Positions 1 to 8,005 of a stretch of 64,000 nucleotides of DNA are shown piece by piece. The DNA comes from Candidatus Schneewindia gallinarum (GTDB lineage Bacteria > Bacillota > Clostridia > Oscillospirales > Ruminococcaceae), in NCBI GenBank assembly GCA_904420175.1, contig CAJFUF010000008.1:1-64000 (forward strand). Direction: 5' to 3'. Made by a program: the position numbers and the translations under genes. Numbering within the stretch: the first letter of the stretch is position 1; every line of letters starts with the position of its first letter. The notes beneath the pieces are model-generated. The model was not told the origin of the DNA. It saw only the letters and a list, made by a program, of their open reading frames with translations, and made no database searches.

Positions 1-1107
1 ATCGGCAAAGGCCGCCTGTTCTTCAGATGACTGGCCAAAGGCAGTGCTGACTTTAATCTTACCATCCGCCACGTCCTGCTTTATCTGCTTGTACTCGTCC
101 AGAAGGGACTGGTCAAGCTTCAAAAAACCGCCGGACTCGGCTGGACCGACAGCGTCCTCCGCAATACCAAGGCGGGCGTGGGTACCCCATTCCAGGGTAC
201 CGGCAACCTCCCTCTCATAAGCCCAGACCAGAGAATTACCAATGTTTTTGACCATGGAGGTCAGGATGATGTTTGCGATGTCCATGTTGCCGGCAGCTTC
301 ATACTCCGCATATTGATCGGAGTCGGTTCCAATACCCCAAACGCCGGTCTTGCCGCTTTCCGCGATGGCCTCGAACATGCCTGCGCCGGCGCCATCAGCG
401 ATGTGAAACAGGATGTCGGCGCCTTGACCCATGGCATCGTTGGCCAAATCCTTCGCCTTGCCGACATCTTCCCAATCACCGACAAAGGAGGTAATAGCCT
501 CCACATCCTCTTTTGCAAATTTCGCACCTTCCAAATAGCCATAGATGGAATCCCAGATAACGTCGATCTCAGCGGCGCCTAAGGAGGCAATCGTACCAGT
601 CTGCGTCAGCTTGCCGGCCAGCCAGCCGACAAGATAGGCTCCCTCATTCTGCTTGTACTCCATGGAGAAGGCGTTGGCATGCGGGCTGTCGCCGGTCTGC
701 ACGGATGCATCGTAATGGATAAACTTCTGATTTGGGAACATTTCAATAACAGCCTGTGCGCTCTCAACGGTGGAATACGTGCCGGAGACAATAATGTTGT
801 AATTGCCGGACTCCGCATACTTGGTCAAGGCCGGTATTGCTTTGGTCTGATCCTGATTCATCTCGTAGCAGTCGATCTCAATGCCGTACTTGTCTTTCAG
901 TGCATTGAGGCCGGTCCAGCAAGAATCGGAAAGGGAGTTATCACCCAGTGCAGTGGTGATAACGGCCGCAACGTTGCCTGCATTTCTGTCGTCGGGGACG
1001 GCAGACCCAGAGCCGGTACCCGAAGCGTCCTTCCCACTGCCACAACCGGTGAGGGCAATCACAGCAATCATTGCGATGCAAACGCCCACTGTAAGTACCC
1101 TTTTCAT
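1..1107 (-). CDS. BMP-family substrate-binding lipoprotein (partial at C-terminus)
   Basis: Likely the extracellular, lipid-anchored binding protein of an ABC importer for nucleosides (PnrA/BmpA/Med family). The visible 369 codons open with a lipoprotein signal peptide ending in a lipobox LTGC with Cys22, followed by a Gly/Ser linker. The mature part aligns through its whole length with the protein at 1573-2685. It includes the stretch around AMGQGADILFHVADGAGAG and the W-G-I-G-T-D-S-D-Q-Y segment that lines the ligand pocket in the family. Comparison with that paralogue suggests only about five residues and the stop are missing past the window edge. The start ATG at 1107 has AGGAG about 10 bases upstream. 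It lies downstream of a sister gene and the transporter genes, so it may offer an alternative ligand specificity to the same permease (inference). Confidence 0.9.
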   Translation of the reverse strand, partial: MKRVLTVGVCIAMIAVIALTGCGSGKDASGTGSGSAVPDDRNAGNVAAVITTALGDNSLSDSCWTGLNALKDKYGIEIDCYEMNQDQTKAIPALTKYAESGNYNIIVSGTYSTVESAQAVIEMFPNQKFIHYDASVQTGDSPHANAFSMEYKQNEGAYLVGWLAGKLTQTGTIASLGAAEIDVIWDSIYGYLEGAKFAKEDVEAITSFVGDWEDVGKAKDLANDAMGQGADILFHIADGAGAGMFEAIAESGKTGVWGIGTDSDQYAEYEAAGNMDIANIILTSMVKNIGNSLVWAYEREVAGTLEWGTHARLGIAEDAVGPAESGGFLKLDQSLLDEYKQIKQDVADGKIKVSTAFGQSSEEQAAFAD

Positions 1108-1353
1108 CAAAAGTCCATCTCCTTTTATTTATAACCTTGCGAAAGATTAAACAACAATATTTTTCATATCCGTTACATTTCGTTTTTTTCCAAAGCAAAT
1201 TCTTAAGTCGGTATATTCATATATGTAAAGGAGTACCCGCAACGAAGAGTTTTTTCTCTTCCGGCAGGTCGGGGCAAAACAGCGTAAATCCATAAATTCC
1301 TAAGAAAGAATAAAAAACCATGGTTCATAGTAAAACAATGATAAAGATTGGAT
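1108..1353 (-). other. Long 5' leader of the first BMP gene, possibly structured
   Basis: From the predicted promoter at 1360-1389 the transcript would carry about 245 untranslated bases before the ATG at 1107. The region holds a short hairpin (AAGAG/CTCTT, 1241-1260), nested in a CCTGC/GCGGG pairing (1264-1268 with 1236-1240), and an outer AGGA/TCCT pairing. I could not match it to any riboswitch class I know, including the purine classes expected for a nucleoside transporter. No coding sequence is seen in it. Confidence 0.35.
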
Positions 1354-1359
1354 ACTACA

Positions 1360-1389
1360 ATAATATCCCCTTGTTCCTGGAGCTGTCAA
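1360..1389 (-). promoter_or_regulatory. Promoter of the first BMP gene
   Basis: On the minus strand there is a perfect -35 TTGACA (1389-1384), an 18-base spacer and -10 TATTAT (1365-1360). The layout closely resembles the promoter of the second BMP gene. Confidence 0.65.
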
Positions 1390-1441
1390 GGCATTAGATA
1401 AAAGTGAAAGATGTCGAAATGCACAAACTTTTCGCCGCTTT

Positions 1442-1458
1442 ATGGGCAAAATGACAGT
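1442..1458 (-). promoter_or_regulatory. Conserved upstream element, copy 1
   Basis: This 17-base block (plus strand atgggcaaaatgacagt) matches 16 of 17 bases at 2837-2853. Both copies sit exactly 53 bases from the outer end of the -35 box of a BMP-gene promoter, while the sequence between is not conserved. Its position suggests an upstream regulator site. Confidence 0.45.
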
Positions 1459-1520
1459 GCCGCCCCGGTTTATTGACACAGGAGCGCTTCATTGCCTGCG
1501 GCACTTTTCACGTCACATAA

Positions 1521-1552
1521 AAAAGAAGCAGTGGTAAACCACTGCTTCTTTT
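1521..1552 (-). terminator. Terminator of the second BMP gene
   Basis: Perfect 14-bp stem (1521-1534 with 1539-1552) and a 4-base loop. The stem ends in a run of U on the minus strand, 20 bases past the stop at 1573. The mirrored A/T ends could let it work in both directions. Confidence 0.85.
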
Positions 1553-1572
1553 CGTTATTCTATTACTAGAAT

Positions 1573-2685
1573 TTAGGGTCTGAAGGAGTCGGCGAAAGCC
1601 TTCTGCTCCTCAAGGGTATGACCAAACGCAGTACCAACAGTGATCTTACCATCGATAACATCCTGCTTGACCTGATTGTACTCGTCCATCAGAGCCTTGT
1701 CCAGATTTAAGAAGTTACCAGACTCAGCCGGGCCAACAGCATCCTCGGCAATACCGAGAACCGCATTGGTGCCCCACTCCAGGGTACCGGCAACGATCTG
1801 CTCGTAAGCCCAGACCAGAGAGTTACCAACATTCTTGACCATGGAGGTCAGGATGATGTTTGCAATCTCGGGCTTGTCTTCCTCATACTCAGCATACTGG
1901 TCAGAGTCAACACCAATGCCCCAGACACCGGTCTTGCCGCTCTCAGCGATAGCCTCGAACATACCGGCACCGGCGCCGCCAGCAACGTGGAACAGGATAT
2001 CAGCGTTCTGGCTCATAGCATCGTTGGCCAGATCCTTCGCCTTGCTGACGGTCTCCCAGTCACCAACGAAGGAAGTAACAACCTTGATGTCGTCTTTTGC
2101 ATACTTGGCACCCTCTAAGTAGCCGTAGATGAAGTCCCAGATAACGTCGATCTCGGACGCACCCAGAACAGCGACGGTACCGGTCTGAGTCAGCTTACCG
2201 GCCAGCCAGCCGACGAGGTAGGAGCCCTCGTTCTGTAAGTACTCGATAGAGAACGCGTTGGCATATGCACCATTCGGGCCATCCATCAAGCTGTCATCAT
2301 AGTGGATGAACTTCTGGTTCGGGAACATCTCGATAACTTCCTGAGCATTCTCAGTGGTGGACTGAGTACCGGAAATGATCAGATCCCATGTACCCGCCTC
2401 AGCATACTCTGTCAAGAAGGGGACAGCCTTAGTCTGATCCTGCTTCATTTCAACATAAGCAGTCTCAACACCATACTTCTTTCCAATTTCCTGGATACCT
2501 TTCCAGCAGGAATCGGAGAAGGACTTATCACCTAAAGCAGAGGTGATAACGGTCGCAACGTTGCCTGCGCCAGTGCTTTCTTCGCCGGAACCAGATCCGG
2601 AACCACTGTCTCCGCCACCGCAACCGGTGAGGGCGATAGCAGCAACCATTGCGATGCAAAGGATGATTGCCAATACCTTTTTCAT
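1573..2685 (-). CDS. BMP-family substrate-binding lipoprotein
   Basis: A 370-residue lipoprotein of the BMP/PnrA-like family, predicted to bind a nucleoside-like ligand outside the membrane and deliver it to the permeases encoded just upstream. Signal peptide with lipobox LTGC (Cys22), then a Gly/Ser/Glu linker to about residue 42, then the periplasmic-binding-protein type 1 fold. It is a close tandem paralogue of the protein encoded at 1-1107. It is separated from the permease gene by a terminator and has its own near-perfect promoter, so the binding protein can be made in excess over the membrane parts. The start ATG at 2685 has AGGAGG upstream. The family call is firm; the ligand is inferred. 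Confidence 0.93.
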   Translation of the reverse strand: MKKVLAIILCIAMVAAIALTGCGGGDSGSGSGSGEESTGAGNVATVITSALGDKSFSDSCWKGIQEIGKKYGVETAYVEMKQDQTKAVPFLTEYAEAGTWDLIISGTQSTTENAQEVIEMFPNQKFIHYDDSLMDGPNGAYANAFSIEYLQNEGSYLVGWLAGKLTQTGTVAVLGASEIDVIWDFIYGYLEGAKYAKDDIKVVTSFVGDWETVSKAKDLANDAMSQNADILFHVAGGAGAGMFEAIAESGKTGVWGIGVDSDQYAEYEEDKPEIANIILTSMVKNVGNSLVWAYEQIVAGTLEWGTNAVLGIAEDAVGPAESGNFLNLDKALMDEYNQVKQDVIDGKITVGTAFGHTLEEQKAFADSFRP

Positions 2686-2755
2686 CTAAAAATTTACCTC
2701 CTTTTATTTTTAGCCCGGTTAAGAGCTAAATAACAGTGTAATAAATTACTCTCAT

Positions 2756-2784
2756 ATAATACCCCTTATCACCTGTTCTGTCAA
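2756..2784 (-). promoter_or_regulatory. Promoter of the second BMP gene
   Basis: Minus strand TTGACA (2784-2779), 17-base spacer, TATTAT (2761-2756). Predicted leader of about 65 bases before the ATG at 2685. Confidence 0.8.
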
Positions 2785-2836
2785 CCCATTTCATGAAAAA
2801 TCAAACTGGCGAAACGCCCAATTTTTAGGTCCTTAA

Positions 2837-2853
2837 ATGGGCAAAATGACGGT
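2837..2853 (-). promoter_or_regulatory. Conserved upstream element, copy 2
   Basis: The 17-base block atgggcaaaatgacggt is repeated from 1442-1458 with one difference, at the same 53-base distance from the -35 box. Apart from this block, the promoter and the terminator, the gap between 2686 and 2993 holds nothing I recognise. Confidence 0.45.
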
Positions 2854-2941
2854 TTGTTACCGTTTTTTTACCACTTAAACAAACACTTTTCACGAAGTAT
2901 GCGTCGAAAAAAGGCTGGAGATTATACAAGATTACCATAAA

Positions 2942-2971
2942 GAAGGAACCGCTTATGACAAGCGGTCCTTC
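2942..2971 (-). terminator. Terminator of the ABC transporter operon
   Basis: Stem of 12 paired bases with one bulged A (2942-2954 with 2960-2971), loop atgac, followed on the minus strand by TTCTTTATGG. It lies about 23 bases past the permease stop. Confidence 0.65.
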
Positions 2972-2993
2972 CTTACAGTTTTTGCTGGATTAC

Positions 2994-3953
2994 TTATCTG
3001 GCGCTCTTAATCTTGTTGATCTTTCTGGCGCGGATAATCGCGTACAGGATCAGGGCCAGCATGGTGACCGCATAAGGAATCGCCTTAATCAGGTCGGTGG
3101 AGAACGCACCCAGGGTGGACAGTCTCGTACCAATACCGTCGCAGAAACCGAACAGCATGGAGGCGAAGAACGTACCGATGGGGTTTGCGTTGGAGAGGTT
3201 CATGGCAGCCAGCGCGATGAAGCCGCGGCCAGCGGTCATGTTCCGGCTGAAGAAGTTCATGTAGCCCATGGAGAAGTACATACCGCCGAAAGCAGTAACG
3301 AAGCCGGACAGCAGCACTGCCATGGTCTTAATGTTGAGCACCTTGATACCGACGGACTCGGCAGCGTCGGGGTTCTCACCAACCGCACGGATACGCAGGC
3401 CCGTGGGGGTTTTGAAGATAAAGATGTAAACAAGGATGACTGCGAGAACCGCCAGGTAGAACATCAGGTTGTGGCCGGAAAGGATGGGGCCAATCACAGG
3501 GATGTCCTGAATCAGCGGGATGTTCACTGCAGGGAACTGGAAAGAAGTAAGCGTCTCTGTGTTGGACTGGGTCTCAAGCAGCAGGAACATCAGGTAGCAG
3601 GAACCACCGTCAGCCATGTTGTTCAAGGCGATACCAACAAGGATGTTATTTGCCCTCAGTTTCAGAGAGAAGAAGGCCAGAATACTGGAAACCAGAAGGC
3701 CGGCCAAAATACCGGCAACCATACCGATTAACAGGCAGGCGACATCCGGCAGATCGGGGAACCAGACTTTCGAGTAACCGCTGAAGATAACGCCGAGCAA
3801 TGCGCTCCACAGCATCATTGCCTCAAGGGCCATGTTCAGAATGCCGGCACGTCTTGTAATCAAGCCGCCCAGGGCAGCAAAGCAGACGGGAACGAATGCT
3901 CTGAAGACTGCGGCAAAGAAATCAGGAGCCAGTAAGCTAGCTAAGAATTCCAT
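2994..3953 (-). CDS. ABC transporter permease, nucleoside-type (second permease)
   Basis: A 319-residue integral membrane protein of the branched-chain/nucleoside permease superfamily (similar to NupQ/YufQ). It forms one half of the membrane channel with the permease encoded at 3954-5027. Multiple hydrophobic helices are visible. The N-terminal segment RRAGILNMALEAM (from about residue 29) is the typical second helix of this family. The cytoplasmic coupling loop TPTGLRIRAVGENPDAAESVG lies near residues 183-203. The ATG at 3953 directly follows the stop of the preceding gene and uses a GGAGG inside its end, so the two are translationally coupled. The operon context supports a BMP-type importer. 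Confidence 0.9.
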   Translation of the reverse strand: MEFLASLLAPDFFAAVFRAFVPVCFAALGGLITRRAGILNMALEAMMLWSALLGVIFSGYSKVWFPDLPDVACLLIGMVAGILAGLLVSSILAFFSLKLRANNILVGIALNNMADGGSCYLMFLLLETQSNTETLTSFQFPAVNIPLIQDIPVIGPILSGHNLMFYLAVLAVILVYIFIFKTPTGLRIRAVGENPDAAESVGIKVLNIKTMAVLLSGFVTAFGGMYFSMGYMNFFSRNMTAGRGFIALAAMNLSNANPIGTFFASMLFGFCDGIGTRLSTLGAFSTDLIKAIPYAVTMLALILYAIIRARKINKIKSAR

Positions 3954-5027
3954 TTAATTGCCCTCCTTTGCCAGTTCTCTTTCAGCATTCTTAACGATCG
4001 CCCGATGTCTCCAGCCCTCTAAGAACAGCTTGGAAGCAATCAGGATGATCAGAATAGCCTGAACAATCATAGAAACCTGGGTAGGAATACTTGCTATGGA
4101 CTGCATCACGTCAGAGCCCTTCTTAATGTAGGCGATGAAGAATGCAGACAGCAGGACCGACAGGGGGTTGTAGTTTGCCAGCATGGCAACAACGATACCA
4201 TCCCAGCCGTAGTTAATCACGCTGGTGTTGGTGTAGCGGTCCAGCATACCCAGCTGGAAGGTCGCACCGCCGATACCGGCAACGATACCACCGATGATCT
4301 GGGAATAGAGGATAACCGCGCCAACGGCCATACCGGAATATCTGGCGAAGTCCATGTTGCGGCCGCACATCCGGATAGCATAGCCCCATTTGCTCTTAAA
4401 CAGGAAGAAGTAACCGAAAACCAGCACTGCAATAGCGATGAACAGGCCGTAATGAATATTGATGTTATCAATAACCTTCGGAATCAGCATCTCCTCCGGC
4501 AGACGGGGGGTCTGGTTGGAGCCTTGCTTAGAGTCCTTAAAGAAGTTGTTCACAAGGAACAGGATTACGTTGGTCAGCACGTTGTTCAGCATGATGGAGG
4601 AAACAACCTCGTTCGCGTTCCAACGATACTTCATGATGGCGGGGATGAAGGCGAGGATACCGCCGACAATACCAGCCGTCAGAACCGCGGCAATCTGGCC
4701 CAAAACCGGGATCATGATCTGCAGACAGACAATCTGACCGAGGAATGCACCGGTCATGAAAGCACCTTCCATGATCATGGAGGCCTGGCCGCTGGAGTGC
4801 ATGATACACACGGAAACACCGGTGAATACCAGCGGGATCCAATAGCCGACCAGGTCGCCGAACCTTCTCAGGTTCTGGAACGGGCCAACAATAAACCCTC
4901 CGATAGCATCAAAAGGCTTATCGGTTGCCAGTAAAATAAGAATAAATGCAATAATCAGAGCGATAACGATTGAGACAGCTGTTCTGAGAATGTCAAAGCG
5001 TCTATCGATTTTTGCACTGCTGCTCAT
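3954..5027 (-). CDS. ABC transporter permease, nucleoside-type (first permease)
   Basis: A 357-residue polytopic membrane protein of the family of NupP/YufP. It pairs with the permease encoded immediately downstream. A basic N-terminus is followed by a first transmembrane helix at about residues 15-31, and the coupling loop KWGYAIRMCGRNMDFARYSG lies near residue 213. The longer N-terminal part compared with its partner is usual for this subunit. The start overlaps the stop of the ATPase gene by four bases (ATGA). Confidence 0.9.
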   Translation of the reverse strand: MSSSAKIDRRFDILRTAVSIVIALIIAFILILLATDKPFDAIGGFIVGPFQNLRRFGDLVGYWIPLVFTGVSVCIMHSSGQASMIMEGAFMTGAFLGQIVCLQIMIPVLGQIAAVLTAGIVGGILAFIPAIMKYRWNANEVVSSIMLNNVLTNVILFLVNNFFKDSKQGSNQTPRLPEEMLIPKVIDNINIHYGLFIAIAVLVFGYFFLFKSKWGYAIRMCGRNMDFARYSGMAVGAVILYSQIIGGIVAGIGGATFQLGMLDRYTNTSVINYGWDGIVVAMLANYNPLSVLLSAFFIAYIKKGSDVMQSIASIPTQVSMIVQAILIILIASKLFLEGWRHRAIVKNAERELAKEGN

Positions 5028-6607
5028 AATGCCACCCTCCCAATCTCTTCCTCGCTCATCGTTTTAACGCCCAGCATGTACTCGCCAAGGAGTTCATCGG
5101 TCACGGTGCTGGCGTCAGGCAGATAAGCGGCAATCTTTCCGCCGTTCATAACAATTAAGCTGTCGGAAAGTTCAAGAACCTCGTTGAGGTCAGCGGAGAT
5201 AAGGAGCACCGCAACGCCCTGATCTCTCAGCTCAACCAGTTTCTTTCTGATAAACTCTGTCGCGCCAACGTCAATACCGCGGGTGGGCTGGTTGGCAATC
5301 ATCAGTTTCGGACTGTTGGAGAACTCACGGGCAACAACCACCTTCTGGATGTTACCACCGGACAGCATTCTCACTGCCTGTCCGTCATCGTCACACTTCA
5401 CAAGGTACTCTTTGATGTATCTTGCAACATCCTCGTGAATTTTCTTCATGTTCATCAGAACACCGTTGTTGTACTCCTTCTTATAGAAACGGTCGGAGAC
5501 GATGTTCTCCCACACGGCGGCGTCTGCAGCAACACCGTAGGTCATTCTGTCCTGAGAGATGTGAGAAACCTGCATCTCACGGATCTTCTTGATGGATTTA
5601 CCCTTAATAGTCTCGCCGTTGACGGTGATTTCACCATTGTTCAGCGGGGCCAGGCCGGTGATGGTCTCGGAGATTTCAACCTGTCCGTTGCCTTCAACAC
5701 CCGCCATGCCAAGGATTTCACCCTCACGGACGGAGAAGCTGACATTGTCAACGATGGTCTTACCAAACTCGTTCTTGATGGTCAGGTTCTTCACGCGGAG
5801 AACAACGTCCTTCGGCTTGGCCGGGGTCTTCTCCACCTTCAGAACAACGTCACGGCCGACCATCATCTTGGAGATTTGCTGCTCGGTCACGTCGGCAACC
5901 ACAGCGGTACCCACGGTTTTGCCGAGGCGCAGAACAGTCAGGTTGTCGCACAGCTCCTTCACCTCGTCCAGGTGGTGGGAGATGAAGATGATGCTGTGGC
6001 CCATCTTTGCGATGTTTTTCAGCTCCACAAACAGCTGCTTAATCTCCTGCGGAGTCAGAACGGCGGTCGGCTCGTCGAGGATCAGAACCTCTGCACCGCG
6101 CAGCAGCGCCTTGAGGATTTCGACCTTCTGCTTGTTACCAACCGGGATGTCCTCCACCTTCGCACGGGGATCGACGATCAGGTTGTATTTTTTGGAAACT
6201 TCCTCTGTGATTCTGACGGCCTCTTCAAAATCGAAGAACAGTCCGCCCTTCTTCGGCTCAATACCAAGAACCATGTTCTCCGCAACCGTCAGGGACGGAA
6301 CCAGCATGAAGTGCTGATGCACCATGCCGATGCCCTTATGTATTGCATCGATGGGGTTCTTGATCTGAACCTCTTCCCCTCTGAGAAGGATTCTTCCTTC
6401 CTCGGCGTTCTCGATGCCGAAGAGGACCTTCATGAGGGTGGTTTTGCCGGCGCCATTCTCTCCAACGAGAGCATGGATTTCGCCTTTTTTGACTCTGAGA
6501 TTAACGTCTTTGTTCGCAACAAAGCCGTTGGGGTAGACCTTCGTAATGTTTTCCAGTACGAGGATGTCGTCGCCCATCTGCACAGAGCCCTTCATCTCTT
6601 CTGCCAT
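5024..6607 (-). CDS. ABC transporter ATP-binding protein with two ATPase domains
   Basis: Energises the importer formed with the two downstream permeases. It has 527 residues in two ABC cassettes, as in RbsA and NupO/YufO. Domain 1 has Walker A GENGAGKTT at residues 49-57 and Walker B VLILDEPTAVLTP. Domain 2 has a degenerate P-loop region (GVEGNGQVE) but a good signature LSGGNIQK. The open frame runs further upstream, but the ATG at 6607 is chosen because AGAGGTGA lies seven bases before it and the preceding residues do not resemble the family. A promoter about 110 bases upstream drives the three-gene operon. One typical and one atypical ATP site is normal for this subfamily. Confidence 0.93.
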   Translation of the reverse strand: MAEEMKGSVQMGDDILVLENITKVYPNGFVANKDVNLRVKKGEIHALVGENGAGKTTLMKVLFGIENAEEGRILLRGEEVQIKNPIDAIHKGIGMVHQHFMLVPSLTVAENMVLGIEPKKGGLFFDFEEAVRITEEVSKKYNLIVDPRAKVEDIPVGNKQKVEILKALLRGAEVLILDEPTAVLTPQEIKQLFVELKNIAKMGHSIIFISHHLDEVKELCDNLTVLRLGKTVGTAVVADVTEQQISKMMVGRDVVLKVEKTPAKPKDVVLRVKNLTIKNEFGKTIVDNVSFSVREGEILGMAGVEGNGQVEISETITGLAPLNNGEITVNGETIKGKSIKKIREMQVSHISQDRMTYGVAADAAVWENIVSDRFYKKEYNNGVLMNMKKIHEDVARYIKEYLVKCDDDGQAVRMLSGGNIQKVVVAREFSNSPKLMIANQPTRGIDVGATEFIRKKLVELRDQGVAVLLISADLNEVLELSDSLIVMNGGKIAAYLPDASTVTDELLGEYMLGVKTMSEEEIGRVAL

Positions 6608-6719
6608 GCTATCACCTCTTACTTTACTGCGAAAAACTATCTCCTTTTTTTCGCAATTTTTTAAGAAAAGCTGCCCCACGCCCCTTACAAACGGGCGCAA
6701 CTCTCCTTAATACCGTTAT

Positions 6720-6748
6720 ATTATATAATAATTTGGGTGACGAAGCAA
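6720..6748 (-). promoter_or_regulatory. Promoter of the ABC transporter operon
   Basis: Minus strand TTGCTT (6748-6743), 17-base spacer, perfect TATAAT (6725-6720). The leader to the ATG at 6607 is about 105 bases. Confidence 0.6.
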
Positions 6749-6750
6749 TG

Positions 6751-6921
6751 TACCGATCCGTAAAAAAAGGACGTGATTTATTGTGTAAAATGACCAAAAG
6801 CAGAAGGATGCAACCCCTTTTTTCCTGTTTCCGGCCCTGTTTTTTCTGAAAATTGTGTGAAAACGGCACTGGCGTCAGGGCGTGCAAGAAGCCTTTCCCT
6901 AAGGATAGGCCATATGGGCGG
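6751..6921. other. Intergenic stretch without recognised content
   Basis: Lies between two divergent promoters in the 375-base gap 6608-6982. I see no gene, clear hairpin or repeat in it. Confidence 0.4.
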
Positions 6922-6950
6922 TTGAAAAAAATCCTTACTTCCTCTATAAT
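6922..6950 (+). promoter_or_regulatory. Promoter of the membrane-protein pair at 6983-7953
   Basis: TTGAAA (6922-6927), 17-base spacer, perfect TATAAT (6945-6950), about 33 bases before the first ATG. Confidence 0.8.
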
Positions 6951-6982
6951 AGGACGAGATGCCAACAGAGGGAGGAAAGGCC

Positions 6983-7261
6983 ATGAACAATGTCGGAGCG
7001 CAAATCGGCGATATTCTCGGCACCGTTGCTACGATTCTGATTCTGTCGCTGCCGTTTGTGCTGATTTTTTTCATTGTCCGGAACGTGCTTGCCCTGAAGC
7101 GGGAAATGAACGAGACCAAACAGCTTGAGGCCGCACGCGCGGAGCAGCAGCGGAAAGAGGTGCTGCAGCGGCAGGCGGAGCTGGAGGAAATGGAATCCGC
7201 CGATGAGGATCTGACTGCAGAAGAGGAAGAAAGCCCGGAACAGGACGAGGAAGACGAATGA
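6983..7261 (+). CDS. Small single-pass membrane protein, unknown function
   Basis: A 92-residue protein with one strongly hydrophobic segment at about residues 12-33 (GTVATILILSLPFVLIFFIV). The rest is a highly charged, Glu-rich helix that may form a coiled coil, ending in an acidic tail. GGGAGGAAAGG lies just before the ATG at 6983; an earlier in-frame ATG at 6959 lacks a good binding site and sits almost at the predicted transcription start. Its stop overlaps the start of the next gene by four bases, so the two are coupled. I do not recognise a family. Confidence 0.75.
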   Translation: MNNVGAQIGDILGTVATILILSLPFVLIFFIVRNVLALKREMNETKQLEAARAEQQRKEVLQRQAELEEMESADEDLTAEEEESPEQDEEDE

Positions 7262-7953
7262 ACGATGAGAAAAGAAAAACCGTTGTCGAGGAGGATTTCG
7301 ACGCGGACGACCTGAACAAAGAACTGAAAAAGCCAAAACAGCATTATGCCTTTATTTCTACCGCCGGCGGCTTCATCCTGTTTTTAATTGTGGTGTTCTG
7401 CTCCGTCTGGTTCCCGAACCAGACCCCGCAGAAAAAGATGCAGGAGGACGTAAAGCAGTATATCATTGCCGTGCAGCAGGTAAATCCGCTGAACGCAGCG
7501 GCCTGCTTCTCCGTCCAGTCCAGCCAGCAGGCCTCCGATGAATTTACCGCCTATTACAGCAGTGAGCTGACGAAGGGCTTTCTTGAGGCACTGGGGAGCA
7601 GATCCAGCTTCATGGTGGACAACATGCAGGTGACAAGCCAGACGGAGGGGTTTGTGCCCATGGAACTGACTGCCACCGACTGGGGCAGCCTTGTTTCTGC
7701 CGGCATCCTGACGGAGTCGGAGGTGGAGGCTGTATTCGGCGGAGCACAGACGCTGACAGAGGTGCTGAGCCGTGACGGCTGCGCCGAGGTGTTTGAAAAG
7801 CTCCGGGCCAGCGCGGAGGCGGGCACCCTTCCCACTGTGCAGTCCGTCATCCAGGCGGCCACGGTGAAGGATGAGGAGTCCGGCCCGTGGAAAATTATTT
7901 TTACTGAGGAAAACCTGCTGGAAACGGTGGGAGATTGGACCGTGTTGCGGTAG
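7258..7953 (+). CDS. Membrane-anchored protein, unknown function
   Basis: A 231-residue protein with a charged cytoplasmic N-terminus (about 30 residues), one transmembrane helix at about 32-52 (FISTAGGFILFLIVVFCSVWF) and a soluble outer domain of about 175 residues with no motif I recognise. The topology suggests an anchored extracytoplasmic domain. It is coupled to the small membrane protein before it and followed by a strong terminator, so the pair is a complete two-gene unit. Confidence 0.75.
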   Translation: MNDEKRKTVVEEDFDADDLNKELKKPKQHYAFISTAGGFILFLIVVFCSVWFPNQTPQKKMQEDVKQYIIAVQQVNPLNAAACFSVQSSQQASDEFTAYYSSELTKGFLEALGSRSSFMVDNMQVTSQTEGFVPMELTATDWGSLVSAGILTESEVEAVFGGAQTLTEVLSRDGCAEVFEKLRASAEAGTLPTVQSVIQAATVKDEESGPWKIIFTEENLLETVGDWTVLR

Positions 7954-7964
7954 AAGCGATAACA

Positions 7965-7996
7965 AAAAGCGGCGCAGAACATTCTGCGCCGCTTTT
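7965..7996. terminator. Bidirectional terminator between convergent genes
   Basis: Perfect stem of AAAAGCGGCGCAGAA with its complement (7965-7979 with 7982-7996). It lies between the stop at 7953 and the stop of degV at 8006, with A and T ends that serve both strands. Confidence 0.85.
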
Positions 7997-8005
7997 CTTA
8001 TTGCA

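Noticed and set aside
1200-1290. Purine riboswitch before the BMP gene
   Set aside because: The conserved joining sequences of the purine aptamer are not present, although the pairing pattern looked suggestive.
5435-6664. Long plus-strand open frame opposite the ABC ATPase gene
   Set aside because: The minus strand encodes intact ATPase motifs; the antisense reading shows no domain and no ribosome binding site.
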